Assembly (NCBI GenBank): GCA_913057175.1
Contig: CAJXNP010000010.1
Span: 62,001-126,000 of the forward strand
Length of the DNA: 64,000 bases
Reading direction: 5' to 3'
Source: an uncultured Cytophagales bacterium
Lineage (GTDB): Bacteria; Bacteroidota; Bacteroidia; Cytophagales; Cyclobacteriaceae
In this document: positions 60,613-64,000 of the stretch, piece after piece
Layout: the number at the start of each line of letters is the position of its first letter
Numbering within the stretch: position 1 is the stretch's first letter
Translations under genes and position numbers: made by a program
The notes under the pieces: generated by a model
Seen by the model: the letters and a program-made list of their open reading frames with translations, nothing else
Databases searched by the model: none
Told to the model about the DNA's origin: nothing

Positions 60613-61607
60613 TAAATTGCCACATTTGAGTATTGAAAAGTTTGACCTACCTCGTCGAGTATGTCGAGCACTTCCATATAATTTTCCGTCTCAACCAGTT
60701 TGGTGCGATACGGTTTAAAATTTGGAATGCCTTTGAAATAGTTTGTATAGTGTCTGCGCATTTCAAAAATTCCTTTTTTCTCGCCCTTCCATTCAACAGA
60801 AAATTTCAAATGCTTTTTGGCAACTTCCACTCTCTCTTCAATACCTGGGCCTTTCAGTTTTTCACCTGTTTTAAGAAAATGCTTAATCTCATTGAAGATC
60901 CACGGATATCCGATGCTCGCCCTTCCGATCATGATACCGTCAACACCAAATCTGTTTTTATATTCCAGGGCCTTCTCCGGAGAATCAATATCTCCGTTTC
61001 CAAATATAGGAATGTGTATATCCTGATGATTTTTAACTTCCGCAATCGGATCCCAGTTGGCTACACCTTTGTACATCTGCACACGGGTACGGCCATGAAT
61101 GGTCAGCGCCTTGATTCCTACATCCTGCAATCTCTTCGCAACTTCCAGGATTTTGATGGTTTTATCATCCCAACCAAGTCGTGTCTTAACAGTAACAGGT
61201 TTGGAAACCCTCTTTACAATTTCAGCAGTCATCGATTGCATTTTTGGCAGATCGAGTAAAATGCCGGCGCCGGCTCCCTTACAAGCTACCTTTTTAACCG
61301 GGCAACCATAGTTAATGTCGATAATTTCCGGATTGGCTTCTTCGGAAATTGCTGCCGCCTCTCGCATAGATTCAATTTTCTCACCAAAGATCTGTATCCC
61401 GATCGGGCGTTCGTAGTCGTAAATATCCAGCTTTTGAACGCTTTTAGCCGCATCACGAATCAACCCTTCGGCTGATATGAATTCCGTATACATCAGATCG
61501 GCGCCATTTTCTTTGCAAACTGCACGAAATGGAGGGTCGCTGACATCCTCCATTGGCGCCAGCAATAACGGGAATTCTCCTAACTCTACTTCTCCTATTT
61601 TGACCAC
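60612..61607 (-). CDS. dusB: tRNA-dihydrouridine synthase B
   Basis: The 331-residue protein has APMEDVSDPPFRAVCKENGADLMYTEFISAEGL, the catalytic Cys in INYGCPVKKVACKGAGAGILL, KTRLGWDDKTIKILEVAKRLQDVGIKALTIHGRTR, and the FMN-binding GNGDIDSPEKALEY and GVDGIMIGRASIGYPWIF. It reduces uridine in tRNA with FMN and NADPH. It is the upstream gene of the EamA transporter pair. Confidence 0.95.
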   Translation of the reverse strand: MVKIGEVELGEFPLLLAPMEDVSDPPFRAVCKENGADLMYTEFISAEGLIRDAAKSVQKLDIYDYERPIGIQIFGEKIESMREAAAISEEANPEIIDINYGCPVKKVACKGAGAGILLDLPKMQSMTAEIVKRVSKPVTVKTRLGWDDKTIKILEVAKRLQDVGIKALTIHGRTRVQMYKGVANWDPIAEVKNHQDIHIPIFGNGDIDSPEKALEYKNRFGVDGIMIGRASIGYPWIFNEIKHFLKTGEKLKGPGIEERVEVAKKHLKFSVEWKGEKKGIFEMRRHYTNYFKGIPNFKPYRTKLVETENYMEVLDILDEVGQTFQYSNVAI

Positions 61608-61640
61608 GTTTTAAAATTTTGCTGTAAATTTAACGCAATT

Positions 61641-62603
61641 ATGGAAAATATTAATTCGAAAAGGCTGGTTGCGTACCAAAAAAACCCATATTTATCACTT
61701 TTAGCCTGGTTTTTATTCATTATCGGAAGCATGGCCGTAGCGGTTGAACTCTCCAACTTATTTTTAAAATCAACCATTGATCTCTCCCAAAGCGAACTTC
61801 TGAACCTGAGCTCCGAAGAAACTCTTGATGCAAAAACCAAGTTCGTTATTCTGCTTGCGCAAGGGATTTCTTCGCTCATTACATTTATTTTACCCGCTGT
61901 TTTGTTTTTTATTTTTTATAATCGAATCAACATCAACGAACTTTTCGGGGATTATGTTCGACACTCAAAAAGTTATCTGCTCACCATTTTTATTTTGATG
62001 AGCTTTTTTGTAGCCAATACCTTTTTTATTGAACTAAATGCCAAAATGACCCTCCCGGAAAGTTTTGCTGAGTTGGAAAAGATCATTAAAACACTTGAAG
62101 AACAGCTCAAGGAATTTACCAAGTTATTGACCCAGTTTGACACGCCACTTTATTTTATTTTATCTGTTATTATAATAGCCATTATTCCGGCAATCGGTGA
62201 GGAGCTAATTTTCAGAGGACTATTTCAAAATATCATACGGCAGATATTTGGCAATTACCATGCAGCAGTCTGGATTGCGGCATTTATTTTTAGCGCCATT
62301 CACTTCCAGTTTTATGGTTTTCTCCCTAGAATGCTGTTGGGCGTTCTGTTTGGATATCTTTACGTATGGTCCGGGAATTTATGGATACCTATCCTTGCCC
62401 ATTTTCTCAACAATTTTATTTCACTCACGCTCCTTTACATCTATCAATTGAATCTGACTGATATCGATGTGGAATCAGAAGAATCACTTCCGATTTGGAC
62501 AATCATCATTTTTAGTATATTATTCATCTTTCTATTGTATTCATTCAGGAAGTATTTTTCTGAAATAAGTAACCGGCATGACAGGTTGGAAGAAAGTATT
62601 TGA
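61641..62603 (+). CDS. CPBP-family intramembrane metalloprotease
   Basis: The 320-residue membrane protein has eight helices and the CPBP (Abi) motifs GEELIFRGLFQNIIR (EExxxR), FSAIHF, and ILAHFLNNFISL. These His and Glu residues form the metal site. It may cleave prenylated or membrane proteins; substrates are unknown. The DUF2007 gene overlaps it by 26 bp, and cdsA follows in the same run. Confidence 0.9.
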   Translation: MENINSKRLVAYQKNPYLSLLAWFLFIIGSMAVAVELSNLFLKSTIDLSQSELLNLSSEETLDAKTKFVILLAQGISSLITFILPAVLFFIFYNRININELFGDYVRHSKSYLLTIFILMSFFVANTFFIELNAKMTLPESFAELEKIIKTLEEQLKEFTKLLTQFDTPLYFILSVIIIAIIPAIGEELIFRGLFQNIIRQIFGNYHAAVWIAAFIFSAIHFQFYGFLPRMLLGVLFGYLYVWSGNLWIPILAHFLNNFISLTLLYIYQLNLTDIDVESEESLPIWTIIIFSILFIFLLYSFRKYFSEISNRHDRLEESI

Positions 62604-62784
62604 ATCGAGGATTATGCATGAAGCTGAAATTGTAAAAGGGGTGCTGATTGACAACAATATAAACGCTGTTCTGATCAACAAAAAAGATTCCTCATACCAT
62701 TTTGGCAACTATGAAGTCATGGTTGAGCAGGAAAATATTATCAAGGCCATAAAAATCATTCAGGATGAGATCCGGTTTGGATAA
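62578..62784 (+). CDS. DUF2007-type small protein
   Basis: The 68-residue protein has the DUF2007 pattern VFESRIMHEAEIVKGVLIDNNINAVLINKKDSSYHFGNYEVMVEQENIIKAIKIIQDE, with the ligand-like fold (PII/GlnB-like, putative signal-transducing protein). It overlaps both neighbours (26 bp with the CPBP protease, 20 bp with cdsA), a compact operon. Confidence 0.82.
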   Translation: MTGWKKVFESRIMHEAEIVKGVLIDNNINAVLINKKDSSYHFGNYEVMVEQENIIKAIKIIQDEIRFG

Positions 62785-63595
62785 ATACAGCAACTTAACA
62801 CAAAGAATCATTGTAGCGATTCTGGGAATTATCATCATCATTGGCGCTATTATCTATAGTCAATGGACTTACATTTTGGTCTTTTCATTTATCACACTCA
62901 TTTCAATCCTGGAATTTTATAAGCTGACCGGACTGGATGGAATGTTACCGCTAAAATACTGGGGGGCATTTTCTGCTCTATTACTGGTCATCATTTCTTT
63001 TTTGTCAGAAACGGGCTTTATTAATTCGAAATACTACTTCCTGATTCTCCCCATAGCAACTTGTACTTTTTTTATCAAATTGTACAGCAAGCGTGATGCA
63101 AAGCCTTTTACAAATATTGCTTTTACCTTTTTAGGTATTCTTTATATCGGTGTACCCTTCGCTTTGCTAAATATAATTGCCTTTCATTTTGGTGAATATT
63201 CCTATCAGATCGTTTTGGGAATCCTTCTCCTGATCTGGGCGAGCGATACCGGGGCATATTTTGCCGGGTCCAGATTCGGGAGGACTAAGCTATTTTTACG
63301 CGTTTCGCCCAAAAAAACCTGGGAAGGATTAATTGGAGGGGCAGTACTTACATTTATAATTTCGCTTGCCTTAAGTCACTTTTTTGAAATTCTTCCCGTT
63401 TGGAAATGGTTGGTGATAGGAGGGATCATGGTGATAGGAGGCACCTATGGTGACCTGGTTGAATCGCTTTTTAAAAGAAGTATTGAGATCAAAGACTCCG
63501 GAAGAATCCTGCCAGGACATGGTGGCTTCCTTGATCGGTTTGACGGCTTATTGCTTGCTATTCCCTTTATCGTAGCATTTTTAAAATTATCATGA
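62765..63595 (+). CDS. cdsA: phosphatidate cytidylyltransferase
   Basis: The 276-residue protein has eight membrane helices and the CdsA signature SLFKRSIEIKDSGRILPGHGGFLDRFDG near the C-terminus, together with KKTWEGLIGG. It makes CDP-diacylglycerol from phosphatidate and CTP for phospholipid synthesis. The ATG at 62765 overlaps the DUF2007 gene by 20 bp; a start a few codons later is also possible. Confidence 0.93.
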   Translation: MRSGLDKYSNLTQRIIVAILGIIIIIGAIIYSQWTYILVFSFITLISILEFYKLTGLDGMLPLKYWGAFSALLLVIISFLSETGFINSKYYFLILPIATCTFFIKLYSKRDAKPFTNIAFTFLGILYIGVPFALLNIIAFHFGEYSYQIVLGILLLIWASDTGAYFAGSRFGRTKLFLRVSPKKTWEGLIGGAVLTFIISLALSHFFEILPVWKWLVIGGIMVIGGTYGDLVESLFKRSIEIKDSGRILPGHGGFLDRFDGLLLAIPFIVAFLKLS

Positions 63596-63742
63596 GATTT
63601 TTGGAAAAATCTGTCAGATAAGTGGCTCACCTTACAATAATTCCTGCATTAATAGATAATTTATGTAGATATTTAAACAAAAATCTCAAACAGGTTTTAT
63701 AATTTAGACCAGAGATAGCGATAGCGATTTAAAAGAGAGAAT

Positions 63743-64000
63743 ATGGCATACATAGAGCCCGCCCCGATAAAGGATAAGGAGAATCCTTTTGAATCCATGA
63801 TGTTCAGGTTTAAGATAGCTGCGAAGCACTTGGGGTTAAATGATGAGGTTTATAATGTGCTGAAAAGTCCCGACAAACAGGTCATTGTGAACCTCCCTAT
63901 AACAATGGACGACGGAAGCATTGTAGTTTTTGAGGCTTATCGGGTAGTTCACAGCAACGTTCTTGGCCCAAGTAAAGGGGGAATACGATATGACGAAAAC
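63743..64000 (+). CDS. Glu/Leu/Phe/Val dehydrogenase, N-terminal part (gene continues beyond window)
   Basis: From the ATG at 63743 the frame is open to the window end (86 codons). It contains NPFESMMFRFKIAAKHLGLNDEVYNVLKSP and VVHSNVLGPSKGGIRYDEN; the latter is the GPxKGGIR substrate-binding motif of glutamate dehydrogenase. It oxidises glutamate or assimilates ammonia with NAD(P). The C-terminal Rossmann domain lies outside. Confidence 0.9.
   Translation, partial: MAYIEPAPIKDKENPFESMMFRFKIAAKHLGLNDEVYNVLKSPDKQVIVNLPITMDDGSIVVFEAYRVVHSNVLGPSKGGIRYDEN

Noticed and set aside
60633-61259. 208-codon rightward frame
   Set aside because: It lies wholly opposite dusB, whose catalytic motifs are intact; the reverse translation shows no recognisable family.
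1-64000. tRNA, rRNA or riboswitch genes
   Set aside because: I looked for conserved T-arm sequences, rRNA blocks and well-known riboswitch motifs and found none I could support by eye; a covariance-model search would settle it.

Overview
The window is chromosomal DNA of a Bacteroidota bacterium. The evidence is several SusC/RagA-type TonB-dependent receptors, a type IX secretion C-terminal sorting domain, LytTR two-component pairs, Bacteroidota-style promoters (TAnnTTTG), few Shine-Dalgarno sequences, and lineage-typical families (DUF6029, DUF6607, DUF4374, DKNYY, HmuY, LETM1-related, GxxExxY). A member of the Cytophagales or a related order is my best guess; nothing in the window fixes the genus. 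I saw no rRNA, tRNA, insertion sequence, phage or CRISPR array.

Layout. 0-9.3 kb is a minus-strand run: a partial TMEM175-like channel, a phosphotriesterase-like hydrolase, a TolB-like protein, a cytochrome c/PQQ sugar dehydrogenase, then a TPR protein, TonB receptor, histidine kinase and LytTR regulator set. 9.7-16.7 kb holds small lipoproteins, a MarR regulator with a C-terminal cysteine cluster and its likely targets (thioredoxin-like protein, DoxX), a broken serine hydrolase, and an AraC regulator with a cupin. 16.9-25.6 kb has a quinohemoprotein alcohol dehydrogenase, rpiB, three small outer-membrane barrels, an oxidoreductase and an ECF41-type sigma factor with its AhpD-like partner. 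25.8-28.7 kb is a TlpA / DUF6029 / T9SS-redoxin operon.

29.4-43 kb is an iron and heme acquisition island. It contains a siderophore-type receptor operon (receptor, DUF4374, DUF4198, two small membrane proteins, PepSY reductase), a heme-type receptor/HmuY/DUF6607 operon, and a LuxR-type response regulator. The three transcription units share one promoter design: a 19-bp palindromic operator just downstream of the -7 element, and an ATACCCT box at fixed spacing upstream of the -33 element. This suggests dual control by a metal-responsive repressor and an activator, perhaps the LuxR-type regulator itself.

43-64 kb is mostly housekeeping: arsC-like, a GxxExxY nuclease-like gene between two copies of a palindromic repeat, comB, an SF1 helicase, a PAS kinase and its receiver, recO, tdk, nitronate monooxygenase, a ClC channel, two thioredoxin-fold proteins, an EamA transporter, dusB, a CPBP protease, cdsA and the start of a glutamate dehydrogenase. 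The 492-bp gap after the ClC gene carries four DnaA boxes in about 110 bp and is a candidate replication origin. Intergenic regions hold at least five families of palindromic or tandem repeats.
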